Shown here piece by piece: positions 46,701-59,375 of a stretch of DNA of 64,000 nucleotides (the first letter of the stretch is position 1; each line of letters begins with the position of its first letter). Position numbers and translations under genes: made by a program. Under the pieces are notes generated by a model that saw only the letters and a program-made list of their open reading frames with translations, had not been told where the DNA came from and did not search any database. The stretch comes from Diadema setosum (lineage: Eukaryota; Echinodermata; Echinoidea; Diadematoida; Diadematidae). The DNA is taken from contig CM067067.1 in NCBI GenBank assembly GCA_033980235.1, positions 11,944,901 to 12,008,900 on the forward strand. The letters run 5' to 3'.

Positions 46701-49389
46701 CTGCCACAGCCAAATCTGAAATGTACATACATGTAGCTTGCTTCAGATAAAGCAATCTGTATATTTACCTCTGAGAGTCAGGTAAGCATGGGCCAAGTAG
46801 ACATATCCCTCGGCTAGCTTCCAGTGCTCGTTGCCATAAACCAGGCGACAAAGTGCTGTGTAGCGCGTCCATTCTCTGATTGCATTGTCCGTCTGGGGAT
46901 ACATGGTGAAAGGGGGGAGATTTCTTTATCACAGTGTTGCATATTCTCAAAAGAATTTGTGTTTCCCAATCAGTCAGTAAACTTTCTATTTTTATGTTGG
47001 CTACAATTGAACATGTCTTTAATAATACCTACAATGTACCACATCTGTATACTAGTAGCAGTCACCAGCAGACAATGGCTACTGACTTTGGTGTTCTTGG
47101 AGATGAACAATATGTCGTTAATTTACTTCTCATTGATGCCTACCACAGACTATCATTGACTGTGTATGTGTCTCGGAACATTCTATTACCTAGTAGTCAT
47201 AGAAGACAACAAATTAACTAGTGTATTCTGAAATTCCAGTAGGGTAACATCCCCAGTATTCGGTCACTTAAGCTTTTTTGCAATATTTTTCAAACTAAAA
47301 TAATACATACATACATCATATCTACAGCAATGTATGTGAAATATATCAAATTTCTTTAATCTCAACTTTCATTTCGTTAAATATCTCACAGAATTGCACA
47401 AAATCGCAAAATATTTCACCTTGAAAATTCCCCAGTATACGGTCATCGGCTCCAGTATTCGGTCACAGGATGTGCGCGTTCAAAGTCAATGCATGTTCAA
47501 GGCAGCTGAAAAACGCGCGCGCGCGCTACCTTGTTGGCGCAAAATTGCATCGGGGAAGTTGCGGCGACCATTGGTGACCGAATACTGGGGCCTCGGCACT
47601 TGCATTCAACCCTTGTACATTGGGACACTGTATCGGCACGTACGGACATTTTGTTTTTCTTTTGCGTTTTTGAGGATACCATTACACTCCAAGCTTGCGA
47701 TAAGCGAAAAATCCCGCGAGAGAACGGCGTATTTCTCGATTTTTAGCGCTTTTTCGGCGACCCGTACTCTTAAAACTGGGCCTTATCCGCGCGCGCTTTT
47801 GGAAAGTAGCGCCGATTCTGCACTTTTGACGGTAAAATTTGGGATTTTGGATGGATTTTTGGAGGGGGCTAAGGGAGTTTCCTGTTGTGAATGAGTGTGC
47901 AAGTATGTGAATTAGTGTGATTTGCGTGTGTTGTGACAGTTGAACTTACTGGCTGGTGACTAGTGATAAGTGACCGAATACCGGTGCCTGACCGAATACT
48001 GGTGCCCTTACCCTAGGGGAAGTACAAGCAGCAACAGAGGTAGTGGAAGGATTAGGACATGTAGTTATTGTAGAAATATTTGAAGTACCACAGGCAAATG
48101 AGAAGTACAGAGAGCTGTTGAAAAATAGTACAATTAATCTTAGTAGCACCAGTAGCATGAACTTGTAATTAACAACTGTATCATAAATATTGGGCATCAA
48201 TTCGTTCAAACATAGATCTACTATTGTAGTCTTTAGTATTATAAGCACAAGTAGTAGTGGCAAAGAAATACTAGAGAAAGTCGGAGTAGTTGTACTAAAG
48301 AGTTAAAATGTTGCTTGATAAGTGGATATACATATCATATTCATGTATTATTTTTTTGGTAGCACCAGATAGAGTAATAATATCGTAAGTAGATAAAGTT
48401 GGAATACTTGATATACAAAACTGTAGTAGAAAATTAGAGTTTCCACAAAAGCATGCAAAGTGAATCAACTCAGATGAAAAAAAAACAACTTATTTTCATT
48501 CAAATACTTATAGATATTCTTTAAAAGTGGTCAGAGTACCTGCTTTTTGCTAGTGTAGTACCGCGCCTTCTTCTGGCACTGGGGCAGAAGTTCATCAGGT
48601 GGTGTGAGGTCGAGAATAGAGCCGTCCTTGAGGGTCACTGTGCTGCGTTTCTTTCTCCTACGCCTTCGGGGGGAAGGTGTTTCACGGGTGCGTTGTGTGG
48701 ACAGCTGAGACCCTCCATCAGAATAGTCTGAATTTGAGCTGGAAAGAATGTCATGCAGCAAATTGCAAATAAACATAAAACTTACACAATACTAACTACA
48801 TACAAGCTTTTTGCTGAGGATATACAAAAATCTTTAAAGATACAAATTTGTGCACGTCTGTGCAACAATCTTGATTATCACTCAGACAAAGATGAATAAA
48901 AATTGGAATAGGCCTACATGGACATTCTCCTCCACAATAATTGATATCTAATATTTGTTTTGACGAACCATTGTAAGAAAAAAGTCCATGACCTCTGGAT
49001 CTTTGTCACTGCATCCAAAATGATTCTGATACTTGTACGAGCATACAAGTACTAGCATCAAAATCAACAATTTTTTAATTAGGAATCCACAGACAATTTA
49101 CCCTCTACTGACAATAGACAACCATAATCTTTGACCTGAACAGAAATGAACTAATTTCATACTTATCATTAAGTGTAAATTGAACCTGTGCTGATGAAGA
49201 ACATATCTACCCCTCATGGTTGCACACTTACTCTGATAAACTGCGATCTCGCCTTGACCCTTGGCTGCCTGTTGGAATGTCCACCACTTTCAGGCCAAGT
49301 CCTCCTACATCGGGCTTCTCTGCATGGTCAGACTCTGAGCCCCTGTCTGACCCCTTGTCATCCGAGAAAAATGAATCATCTGAGCTCAT
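37763..49389 (-). CDS. TTC23: Tetratricopeptide repeat protein 23 (TTC23), complete coding region, 12 coding exons
   Basis: TTC23 is a TPR protein placed at the base of the primary cilium near the EvC zone and linked to Hedgehog signalling. Exons: 49232-49389, 48540-48738, 46769-46892, 45994-46150, 45328-45456, 43443-43569, 42634-42716, 41458-41543, 40471-40598, 39607-39756, 38787-38869, 37763-37889. Phases join cleanly to 516 aa. Recognised family strings include YGNEHWKLAEGYVYLAHAYL, LGRALTILKKYPEAEQNLVK, HFLQAHSIAVSR, ATFGDLSAEVGEANKLYG and NLYGPSHRKTKATQQTID. The N-terminal 119 residues are Ser/Asp-rich with a basic RRRRRKK run, and make the protein longer than vertebrate TTC23 (about 447 aa). 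The C-terminus reads through the donor GTAAGT at 38781-38786 into a last exon ending at TGA 37763-37765. A paralogue-level choice between TTC23 and TTC23L rests on recalled motif similarity and favours TTC23. Confidence 0.93.
38419..38650. mobile_element. Foldback MITE with GGCCCGAAGGTGGTAC ends
   Basis: The left arm GGTGGTACTAGTGAAACCAT and inner block GACAAAGACCGTAGTTTTGT are mirrored by the right arm ending TTGGGCC. About 230 bp. Lies in the last intron of TTC23. Confidence 0.8.
41820..42488. mobile_element. Non-autonomous element with TGTGAC/CAAAAGGATCC inverted ends
   Basis: The left end TGTGACCCACTACAACAAAA then GGATCC is inverted at the right (GGATCCTTTTGATGCAGCGT then CACA). About 670 bp, no protein. 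Lies in TTC23 intron 7. Confidence 0.7.
42717..43442 (-). other. TTC23: U12-type AT-AC intron in TTC23 (intron 6)
   Basis: Donor ATATCCTTT follows the codon for Arg in IYQDMGR. The branch-point-like TTCCTTAAC sits about 17 nt before a terminal TTAC, and the next exon opens with Leu-Glu-Gln. The resulting QDMGRLEQ aligns with the family. Joining the exons as GT-AG would break the frame or lose conserved residues. The intron phase is 0. Confidence 0.92.
43886..44675. mobile_element. TTAACCCTATT element with GGGTCAATTTGACCC palindromes
   Basis: The ends TTAACCCTATTCTAACTGGG and its inverse are perfect over about 20 bp and bordered by TTAA. Next to each end lies a G-run/GTCAATTTGAC/C-run palindrome. 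Its end sequence TTAACCCTATT matches the element at 28314-29291, though the interiors differ. Lies in TTC23 intron 5. Confidence 0.8.
44861..45017. mobile_element. MITE with GGGCCCCATTTCAT ends
   Basis: 157 bp with inverted ends GGGCCCCATTTCAT and ATGAAATGGGGCCC and inner GTTGCT/AGTTGCTATCC copies. Lies in TTC23 intron 5. Confidence 0.8.
45457..45993 (-). other. TTC23: U12-type AT-AC intron in TTC23 (intron 4)
   Basis: No GT-AG solution joins exon 45994-46150 (ending LGRALTILKK) to exon 45328-45456 (YPEAEQNLVK). An AT-AC solution does so exactly: donor ATATCCTTT directly after the exon, branch-point-like TCCTTAAC about 15 nt from the end, and terminal AC. These match the minor-spliceosome consensus. 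The phase is 2, and the joined protein matches the TTC23 family across the junction. Confidence 0.9.
47241..48014. mobile_element. Element with CCAGTATTCGGTCAC ends
   Basis: The left end AGGGTAACATCCCCAGTATT (then CGGTCAC) is mirrored at the right end by GACCGAATACTGGTGCCC. Additional ACCGAATACTGG motifs lie at about 47577 and 47972. A 166-codon open frame inside is not a recognisable protein. Lies in TTC23 intron 2. Confidence 0.75.
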
Positions 49390-50154
49390 CTTGCTAATAA
49401 GTAACTGGTACTTCACTTTAATGCTTTTGCTGGATCTTCCTAGTCAATACACCTGAACAGGGCTGGGGGAGCAATAATAATAAAAAACAAAACAAAACAT
49501 CAAAACTGGTATGGTAGATCAAAATGAACAGAGTATCAAGTATCAAGAGGCAAATGTATCACAGCTACATAAAAGTAAAAAAGAAGAAGAAAAAGACTAG
49601 ATTCTATTATTGTATAATGCATGATACATCTATCAGCTGTCTATGATAGTAAGTTATACAGGGTCAAGATAATAAATTTATTATTAGACCTAATGTTAGT
49701 ACATTACTTGTATTACCCACAAGATTTTGGAGGAAAGGCCTGTCACAGTGATGCAGTTACTGACTAACGTTACTGTAGAGAATGAATCATTGCACTTGAG
49801 ACTAAATTGTAAGGTTACCTGCAGTAAACTGGTCTCACATTGTCCTCACATAAATTTTCCACTGCAAGGTGTTTAACCCACAGTCACACACAAAAAGGAA
49901 AAATAAAGTTGTTGCACACTGTTGCACAGCTGAACATTTCAAGCACAGGATGCATATTACACGGTATCGAATGCAACATAACCTGGGATAGGTGGGACAC
50001 ACACTACACAATCTGCAAAATACTACGCTGAATAAGGAATACATTTAGATCTATTTGTTCCAAACGGTAAATTAATGAATCTGATGGCATGCTGGAGCTG
50101 TCAGACTGTTCCTGAAAACTCCTGGTTGTCATATCCAGGCAACAAAGTACTAAC

Positions 50155-50420
50155 CTCACATTATCTTTGACACTCCAGCCCTGGGTTTATGAGTAGACTA
50201 GATCTATGTGGAATTTGTACAAGAGCACTGCGATCGCGAGTGATCACCAAGCTGTATCCAAGGTACACTATGCAGTGGACGTGTACTGTACATTTTATCT
50301 CGCGAACGTATCTCTTCGAATTCGCAGATAGAGGCACAACTGCAGCTCAGGCATGCACCTGCGATGCGGCGAAGGCCGGCCGCGATTGATTGTGTATTTT
50401 ATGTCTATGAGAGCTCTGGC
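50155..50420 (-). other. TTC23: Possible 5' untranslated exon and promoter area of TTC23
   Basis: The minus strand offers donor TGTGAG|GTTAGT with the exon side at 50155. A matching acceptor CCCTGTTCAG lies at about 49456-49465, just upstream of the TTC23 start codon. The segment 50200-50480 is visibly richer in CpG than its surroundings, as expected near a promoter. The 5' limit is a guess, and no TATA box is evident. Confidence 0.3.
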
Positions 50421-51739
50421 TCAGTGATGTAGCATGTCTGCAGTGTCGAGCCCATTCGAGGATCGACGCCATGGATGGCTCCTCGTTCGTTTTGGTCGTT
50501 GGCACTCTATGTTGTTCAGTCTTCAAGGATCCAATGACCAACCATTATAGCTTCGATTTCGATGGACATTAATGCATATAAATTATAGCAATTGGCTAGT
50601 TGAAGTAAAGCATACAACCCCTCGATGTCAATGATTAGGCTATGTTTCAGTTTTCTTCAAAACCAAAGAAGAAAGACAGCAGTTTTGGAGAAAGTAAAGT
50701 AGATGTGAATATGTGTACTTACACGTAGTTAAGCCAAGGAGGTTTTATACATGGAGTTCCAACTGGCTGTAATTATTCAAACAGAACTTTGTTAGATTTC
50801 TATTGATGTACAAAAGAATTCCACAGGTGCATTTGTGCCTTTGATGATCGATGTTCCAAGCCGCCGTCTTGCTGAGCAATCTGAAGATTCATTTTGAACG
50901 TTATCATAATGTTGGCCATATTTTGCTTATTTATTTATTAAATTAAATGAAAATTTCACTTAATAATAAAGCATGTAAAACAAAAGTCAATTCCGTTCAG
51001 AAATTTGCGCAAAAGTGTAAATCAGAGCTGTATTATGTGAAAAGGTTTAAAACTGTACCATCCTGGAGAGCTAGTTTTATCACTTTTCGACTTAATTTCC
51101 CCAAATGAAACTAACATGTGATAATCTTCAAGTATAATTCTTTATTGATAGATATATCAGATCAGTGCCCACGTATAATGCCCAGTCGAGTAATTTTCAT
51201 CTTCATTTCAGCATTTTTCCCTCAATTTCTGTTCGCGCATCCTCTTGTCTGTACCACCTAGCTTTTTATAAGAAGGGATAGCGAAAAGTAATTACCATCA
51301 CAAAGACATACGGTATCTTCCTTTGAAAGTGGCTGGTGATTATGCAATGAGACACGAGTCAATTGTCTTCGTATCGGCGCGGCAGACCCTGTTTGGCACA
51401 TGCTTCAAATATTTTTGAGCGGCGGCTTCGAACATAGATCAAAGGGAATAACTCTGTTGTTACTCCATCTCTTCAACCTCCTTGGTTAAACGTCCTTTAC
51501 GCCTTTTTTGTGAACATGTTTATATCTGTTATTTTCACATGTACGTGTACATTATCATTTACAATTTTTTTGTATTCATATATTATAAATATGTTTGTAC
51601 TCGATGTTCGTTAATATGAATAGGGTTGAATCTTTAATCCCAATTAAATGTGACGTTAAGAAGGTTCAAGTTTTTTTTATCCAAAACAACAAACAAACAT
51701 GAACAAATAAACAAATTAACAAAATAATTAGTTTTGTTA

Positions 51740-51975
51740 TTTTGACGGTTCGTTAATCCAAAAATGAAAGATGTGTGCGTACTAACGAATCTTCGGAATT
51801 ACGAACCTTATTTAGTCATTTTCGGATTGACGAATTTTTGGAATAATAAACTTTTCGGACTATATTATGACGAATCTTCGGAATAATGAACCTTTAATCA
51901 TTTTGGATTGAAGAACCTTTGGAATAACGAACCTTATTATATAATTTTTGAATTAACAAATAACGAATTGAATGG
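51740..51975. repeat. Degenerate array of TTCGGAATAACGAACCTT-like units
   Basis: Variants of CTTCGGAATAATGAACCTTT and TTGGAATAACGAACC recur roughly every 30-40 bp. No coding capacity. Confidence 0.6.
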
Positions 51976-52869
51976 CACACATACTTTTTTTTTTTTGCTT
52001 TTCAGTAATCTTTATTTGATTTATATAATTTCACATGACAAAAAAAAAATCATCTTGAATGTATAAACACGATATTCAATACAATCAGCAATGTATGATT
52101 AAAAAAAAAATCTAAAAAAAACCCCAAAAAACTAACATTAAACTCACAGGTTTACACATATAGCTGCCCCCAAACAAAACAAAACAAAACAAAACAAAAC
52201 AAACCACACACACGCACACACACACATACAGATAATGCACACAATCATACACACATACAGATACACAACAATATACATACACATACTGTACATGTAGTTA
52301 TGCTTATTTTGAATGAACACTTTTATGGGTAACAAGGAAAATGTATTGCTTTCTTCATTTTGATTGCAACTGACAAGAAAGAATAAATAAAAAAATATCA
52401 GAAGGGACACTCACACACACATACACATGCACACACATTACGAGAATTGTATGTATCGAGGAAATGATATAATGCCTGTAGGCCTATTATATAGCAGTAT
52501 ACAAATAACTCATAGGCCTATTTCACACACAAAAAAAAACTTGATGCAAGTATAGGCCCTATGTTTGTGTAAAATAGCCAGATTGATATAGTATAAAATG
52601 TACCGAAATTTTGATGCACGTTAATTCCCTTGAACATTTTAAATTCATCAAGTTCATTCAAAGGAAGAAAAAATCTATATGTTTACAGTGGAAATAATTT
52701 TATACAATTTAGCAATTTGTGTCAATATATATTTTCATGAACATGTATCTAAAAAAAATACATTTCTTAATTCGTATATTTGCAAAGGACATTTCATTGG
52801 AATATATTTGAATGTTATTATGTTTTGATGTTTGAATTTTGATTGTGCGGAATGTTTTACATGACATTA

Positions 52870-53160
52870 ATAATAATTATAATTGACAGTGCTTATATAA
52901 CGCATAACACAAAGTGATAATGGTCCTATGGGCCCAATTATTAATAAATGGAAAACATTATGCATTAGTAATACAATAATAACAAAATAAGTTTACAAAA
53001 CAGTGTCATGAATAAAATGCCATATTGCATTGATGGTAAACATCGTGCATAAGCTGATGGCAATATTCAATTCAATTCAATTCAATCGATTTATTTCAGA
53101 AAATCAAATTCAAAATACTCAGAGAGATAATATGTAAGTCAAAGAAGGAAATCACGAAAA
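52870..53160 (-). mobile_element. LINE/SINE 3'-end debris
   Basis: Minus-strand GCGTTATATAAGCACTGTCA at 52882-52901 resembles CR1/L2-type 3' ends. At 53068 there are four TTGAA units followed by sequence similar in layout to 3853-4070. Strand is that of the implied element. Confidence 0.45.
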
Positions 53161-54229
53161 AGCCTGGGGCTATCAATTGGAGATTTCCTTTGCAATATAG
53201 TTTAAAATCACAGTTATCTTTTACCAGAAATGAACTTACAAAACAGTTTCATGAACAAAATGCAATATTGAATATAGTGTATTTTGAATAGTTAAAAGAA
53301 AAAAAAAATAGCAGCTGGACCAAGCAATGCCAGGAGATACAATAATGAGGTAAAGTTAGGAAGGGGGAGGGACATATTAATAATACATGTATTATGAAAG
53401 ACATAATTCAATGGCTCCCCATTAAATGAATTCAAAGTACATTGAATGTAACGTATACTCTCCAAGATGTTCATGAGGTGACGGAATAGATGCGGAAGAA
53501 TGTTAAGTAAAATTATTTCCTTACTTCAGCAAGTTCTTGAACACTGGACTCGAAGGGCAGTTTATCATTCTTGAATTAAAAAAATCCCAGATCTTGGAAC
53601 TAGCATGGCGGATTAGAACTATTTTCTGATTCTGCTTTCATATACACGATGTCACGAAGAAATCGGCCGGCATTTCTTGTGTCAATTTTGTAAGGGGCCG
53701 TTAATAGGATATAAGTGAAAACGATTCTTTCGGAATATACTTTTCAGCAAAACATGTGACATGAGAGATAGAGATTTGACAAAATGTTATGGAATATACT
53801 ATATAGAGAACCTGATCAAAATTATTTACGACATCCTTTACTCATATTTCAACAAAGCATTCATTAACGACTGTAGATATGACAGAGATATAGTATACCG
53901 TTGCGAAATATTGTTCCCGACGAAATCATCCCTATTTTTTCAAACACAAGTGTAATATCGTGTCGAAGGAATTCGTTAATGAAGATGGAAAAGTCATGCA
54001 TTTATATCAGAACAGGTATATGTAATTCGCATTTTTGGGTAATTCGTATTGTTTTGATATAAATGCATTCTTTCATATCCTCAAAGCACGTTTATCCCAT
54101 CTAAAAAACAAAACAAAAACAAAAACAGAGAGACGCTGACACATGGAAGTAATATCATACTAAACAACAACAACACATTTACCATAACTTTTGGGGAAAC
54201 GATAACTTTATTATCTGCAGAATAATATC

Positions 54230-54615
54230 TTAAAGGGATCGTATAGTTTTGGTTGATACCTAATTTCAGGTTCCTCACATTTTTAGTGTGAAATAATGAG
54301 AAACCTCATATGAAATATGAAAGAGCATGTAATTCTACGAGGAATTAATATTTGATGAAAATTGGTTTTGAAATGGCTGAGATATCCAAATTAGAGCAAT
54401 TCTAATAAAGTGTGTGACCCATACTTTATTAAGATCGCTCTGTTTTTCTTTGTTTTTGGGTGTTTCAGTCATTCCAAACCCGATTTTGATCAAATAAACT
54501 TTGAATTCCTCTTAAAATGGTACGCTCTGTACTATATCATAAGTGTTTTCTTGGTATCTTGCAAAAAGTTAAAAGCCCAATTCTCATCTCCACCAATACT
54601 GCATCATCCCTTTAA
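54230..54615. mobile_element. TTAA-flanked foldback MITE, same family as 22855-23244
   Basis: Ends TTAAAGGGATCGTATAGTTT and CATCCCTTTAA, with inner ATGAAAATTGGTTTTGAAAT and GAGATATCCAAA shared with the copy in AGMO. 386 bp, intergenic. Confidence 0.8.
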
Positions 54616-55284
54616 CTCTTCAGGTCGATATGCATTCATGACAACGTGACAATAAAAATCATGACAACGCTGCTGCGGGATATTCTTCGACAGATATAGA
54701 CTGCTGTTAAATTTTTCGGGTGAAATTATTATTGACTGAAAATGACACAATATTATCTGGGTACGTTTTTAAACAACCTTCACATGTACCAATGGAAAGA
54801 ATTGATTTGAGTCTCCCTTATAATTCTTACTCTCAAGAGTTGCGGTATAGACAATGGTGTTGTGAGATGGGAGGGGCACAAAATATGAAACACTTAAGTT
54901 ACTCCGGAGGTATGACATATTATGTAACCCTACGATTACTTTGTGATCTTGCAGCCTCCTCGTCAGTTAAAGACGTAAGTTTAGAGAGGACGTTCTATTC
55001 AAACAGGGAGGGGGAAAAAAAAAAGGAATAACAACAAAAAACACGTGCGTGACAGAAACGACTGTTGTAAAAGACAGAAGAAATCATTTTAAAATGTATT
55101 ATTCCAGACTGAAAGACACGATCTCCATTTCAGTCCAAATCAATTTGTAAACCTACACTTGATATTGCATCTAACAATTCCTATGATAATTTTATGCAGA
55201 CACCATCTCACACACACCAAGTGATACACTGTTATGAAAATATTCTGCCATTTTACCAATTTACAATTACTCACTTGCCCACAC

Positions 55285-55315
<31 letters not shown>

Positions 55316-55587
55316 TAGAGATGAGATTTTCCAGATAGATATGGAACTGTGTTTAACATATAGTTTTTGTATGGATAGAACTGAAATAGTTTTCAATTCT
55401 CACATATCATGAATTACTGGGATCATTTTTTTTTTTAGTTCAGCTGCATCTATAATTGTTTAGAATAAAGTAAAAGTTCTCAAACAAAATGATCACAAAA
55501 TGCAAAATAACTGTATCAATCATGACAAACATCTTGTATCTTTGTTGTGGCCGATAGAAAGTTGTTTTAGAGATTTTCTGCGAAGGG

Positions 55588-56060
55588 CTACATCCGGGGA
55601 CTCGACTGTAGACGCTTCACGATGTCGAGCATTCTGCTGAGCGACTTCGTCACTTCACAGCAGAAGAAGTACCACGTGCTTCCGTGCTCCTTCTTGTCCA
55701 CCTTGTCGGGATGATAGTACGAGATAGCCCGAATGATATCTTTTCTGAGTGATCCAGACATTGGCATGTCGCGCCTTGGTTCCCCAATGCTGCATTTGGG
55801 GGGCCATTTCTCGAAGAGCGACGCCAGGAAGAACCGTGGGCCGAATGCACAAATGCTGAATGCCTCGAGCTCTTCCAGCACTCGCAGATCGTGTCTGAGA
55901 TTTGCCTTGCATCTCTCCTTTTCCCTGGCTTCCAAATTCACAAAAGAAACAAGTTGCAATCGATGAGGCTTCGTTGTCTTGTGGCCATACCAGTGTTTTC
56001 CCGCATGCACTCTATTAGGATTGTCGGCGAAGTAGATCCACTTGTTAACATTAGAGGTAA
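55588..56060 (-). CDS. Terminal exon of the unnamed gene, with J-like HPD motif
   Basis: 473 nt starting at acceptor GGCAAG|TT, the only one found that satisfies the phase left by the previous exon. It encodes a charged helical part (NLEAREKERCKANLRHDL), then RKDIIRAISYYHPDKV and a WYFFCCEVTKSL helix, as in divergent J domains. The first 133 nt of this exon also exist as an upstream copy at 56199-56331. Confidence 0.8.
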
Positions 56061-58291
56061 CTTGCCTTCAAGATTTCCCTAAAATAGCCCTGGTCCATTT
56101 TGTATGCATGTATCTATGATATTACATTAATACATGATATTATATATTACGGCGCTTTCTTAACTCTGCGGTATAAAAATACAAACGTCGAACTCGAAGC
56201 TTCCAAATTCACAAAAGAAACAAGTTGCAATCGATGAGGCTTCGTTGTCTTGTGGCCATACCAGTGTTTTCCCGCATGCACTCTATTAGGATTGTCGGCG
56301 AAGTAGATCCACTTGTTAACATTAGAGGTAACTTGCCTTCAAGATTTCCCTAAAATAGCCCTGGTCCATTTTGTATGCATGTATCTATGATATTACATTA
56401 ATACATGATATTATATATTATATCTTTATTATATCAATAATTTGATATAACTACATGCACGAGATTCCTATTTTTCTAGAGGTAATTTCCGGTTGATTTA
56501 GGAAAGGCAAAATTGAAAACGCATCAACATTCCCTGCGATGGGACCAATAAAGAATATGAATGGGATAAACGCACGACATCGGTAGCCATAATGTGTTAA
56601 GTATCGATTATAAAAATAAAGCCGAGTAAAACACCTGTTGTACTTGATTATGACAAAAAGGTGCTCATGAGTTATGATGAAATACTCTGTTGTTTATCAT
56701 TGTTGCTATTATCACCGATCACATAGATCATGGAATTTACTGCTGATGTCCATTTTGTCGTTCGTTGTCACTCTAATGAGGATGACCATCATCATTACCT
56801 ATTACACTCTGGATGTAACCATGAAAAAAAAACACAAATCGATTACAAGAAAACCGACAAAATTTCTCCTTACGGCAAACTGATTGTACTGTTTTTTTTT
56901 TTCAATAGAAGTTGCGGAAATTCATTTCGTTGTTCTTTAATTGACTGTCAACAGAACCGCTTTTGCTGTGGTTTTTTTTTTTGTACTATATAAGGACGGA
57001 TTGGACCAAGTCTTTTCAATGAGTGAAATATTGTATCCTTTATGATGATTTTCATCAAACAAAATCAAAGTACAGGCTTCAAAAAGACTGATTACTATCG
57101 TGCCATTTGTTTGTGTCGATTTTCGTTTTTAAAAACAATGAACGCTCTAGGCCCAATAAAACCCTACCAGGCCTATAACTGGCATGCGTAGATGAAGACC
57201 TACCTGCTGCTTTGGCTATGCAGCTCTCGGCATGTTCTCGGTGATGGCGGACGTCAAGGCGGAGGGCCTCGATATCAGTCAGAAATGTGTAAGCCTTTCG
57301 CTCACAAAGCGTCTCCGCCTCCTTAAGAAGGTCCATGCATCTTGTCATGTATCTTGAAAATGGAAAACCAAAATAATCTTCTAGATTTCCAGGAAAATTC
57401 TGGACAATAAATAACTTGATATAAGAAAAATAAGAGAATGACTCGGACTAAAAGACGGAGTCATGAAATCTTTAGAAGAATACTGATTTTAGCAAAACAG
57501 ATCTCAAACAGTTCATATGAACGTGAAATGAGTAAAATAATGATGTCATCATCTTACAATTTTCACTTGATCGTGTGCAAGAAACCCGTACAGGTCATCA
57601 ACTCAAAATGTGTGCATATTGGGCACCTCCGTAAGTGACAGTAAATTAAACAAAAATGTTGTTTCATAAAGAGGCTTTGAACAGTTCAAAATTTATTGAA
57701 AAGATATGGACCGTTTTCATGATTATGAATATGATCATTCTTTACATCGAGACATTAAAGTTAATTACATTACGTACCTATGAAACTGTCAGAGATTTGT
57801 TGAGCATTCTTTATGGTATCATAATTATGCTCTGTTCGAGCGAAGAAAACAATAGTAATTGAGAACTTCTTTGATCTGTGCTTCATCTTGTCATCACTTC
57901 CTCGATTTCTTATAAATCAGTGTCGTCCTTAAGATGAACTCCACATTAATATTCAAACTCATTACCCTAAGCATGTCTGGTAGTCTGTTTGTTGGAACTT
58001 CTTTAGTCCTATCTTGTATACTATCCTGGCTTGCTCCATCTTCCCTTCAGCTTTCGGTGGGCACTTCGGCAGACAGCCAAGGAAATCACCCCACAGGGAA
58101 TCTTTCTCTGAAACATCCCGTGAGATAGAGAAGACATAATACAGAGTCATTACACTGACTAAAGAACTATAGTGTTAACAGAGAGAGAGAGAGAGAGAGA
58201 GGAGAGGGGGGGGGGGGAGGTCGTGGGTTGGGAGGGACATGGGACATTAATGATAATAATTATAATAATAATGATAATGATGATAATAATG

Positions 58292-58333
<42 letters not shown>

Positions 58334-59339
58334 TTAATGTCTTCTTTACCCAGGGCAGCCTCTTCAGTGTTGCCACTGCTCTACCAGAGGGTCCTATTAT
58401 TATTATTACCCTAGCATTGCCAGGTACTCATTTATACACTTGGATGGAGAGGGACATGGTGGGTAAAACATCTTGTCCAAGGACGTAAGCATTGGGCGGG
58501 ATTCGAACTCGGGTCCTCCGATCGGGAGTAGGGAGTCTTATCCACTATACCACAGGGCCCATCTAGGAGTGGCGCCACCCCCAATGTGGCGCCTTCAGAA
58601 CAGGAGTGAAGAGCTTGGGATAGAAACGTGGCACAGAAATATGGCACCGACGAACATGGAGGTATATAAAACAGATAAGACGCTAATACGGATCCCGAGA
58701 GGGACAGGAGTCATGGAGCAGCAATATGATGAGGTATATATACCAAATTTAAGACAGTCACATAGATACGAGTGAACAGATGGATGACCATTACAGACTG
58801 GAAGAGTAATTTAGTTATTAAGTAGTATATCTATATAAGCAATGCGCATTTTTGTGAAATATGTACCCGTTTTAAGCAATGCATTGACACCTAAAGATTC
58901 TCCTGACATGTACACACATGAATGAAACAAATGAGATTTAAAGTAAAACTAAAGTTCCGACAAGTGGAATAACTGGTGTCGTAAACATATCTTCATATTA
59001 TTGTCTAAATGCTTTAAGTATTCTCTCTGTCGCGATGTATATCTATAGTAACTTCCTCTTACTGGGGACATTATGAAATAGCTCTTCGTTAATTAATTCG
59101 CGTGGTCTCTACCTTTTCTTTTAGGGACGATGGGAACGGTGAAGATATTGATGCTTTAATCACCTTTTGAGGTGAAGCTCGGAGTACATCCCGACAACCA
59201 AGAGTGGAAGTCATCTACGCAATTCTGAATGGATATCTCGAGCTGGGCCTGCCATTCCTCAGACTTGCATTGTCGTCTGGAGCGAGCTCTGGAGAGATGG
59301 ATAGCGGCTTCCTTGAAAAGACGATGACTGTTCTGAAAC

Positions 59340-59375
<36 letters not shown>

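Larger units (their letters stand above)
50560..54229. other. Intergenic stretch between TTC23 and the cold-shock/J-like gene
   Basis: Outside the repeats listed (51740-51975, 52870-53160) there are A-rich tracts, AAAAC repeats near 52174-52203 and CA repeats near 52206-52230. No protein is recognised. Confidence 0.55.

Noticed and set aside
47394..47894. Open frame of 166 codons on the plus strand
   Set aside because: It lies wholly inside the inverted-end element 47241-48014, shows no recognisable domain, and is on the opposite strand to the host gene.
54720..55031. Plus-strand frame of 103 codons
   Set aside because: No recognisable motif and no splice partners. Ends in an A-rich tract.
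58494..58560. tRNA gene on the minus strand
   Set aside because: The tRNA-like head is joined to a body and an ATT tail, the structure of a SINE.
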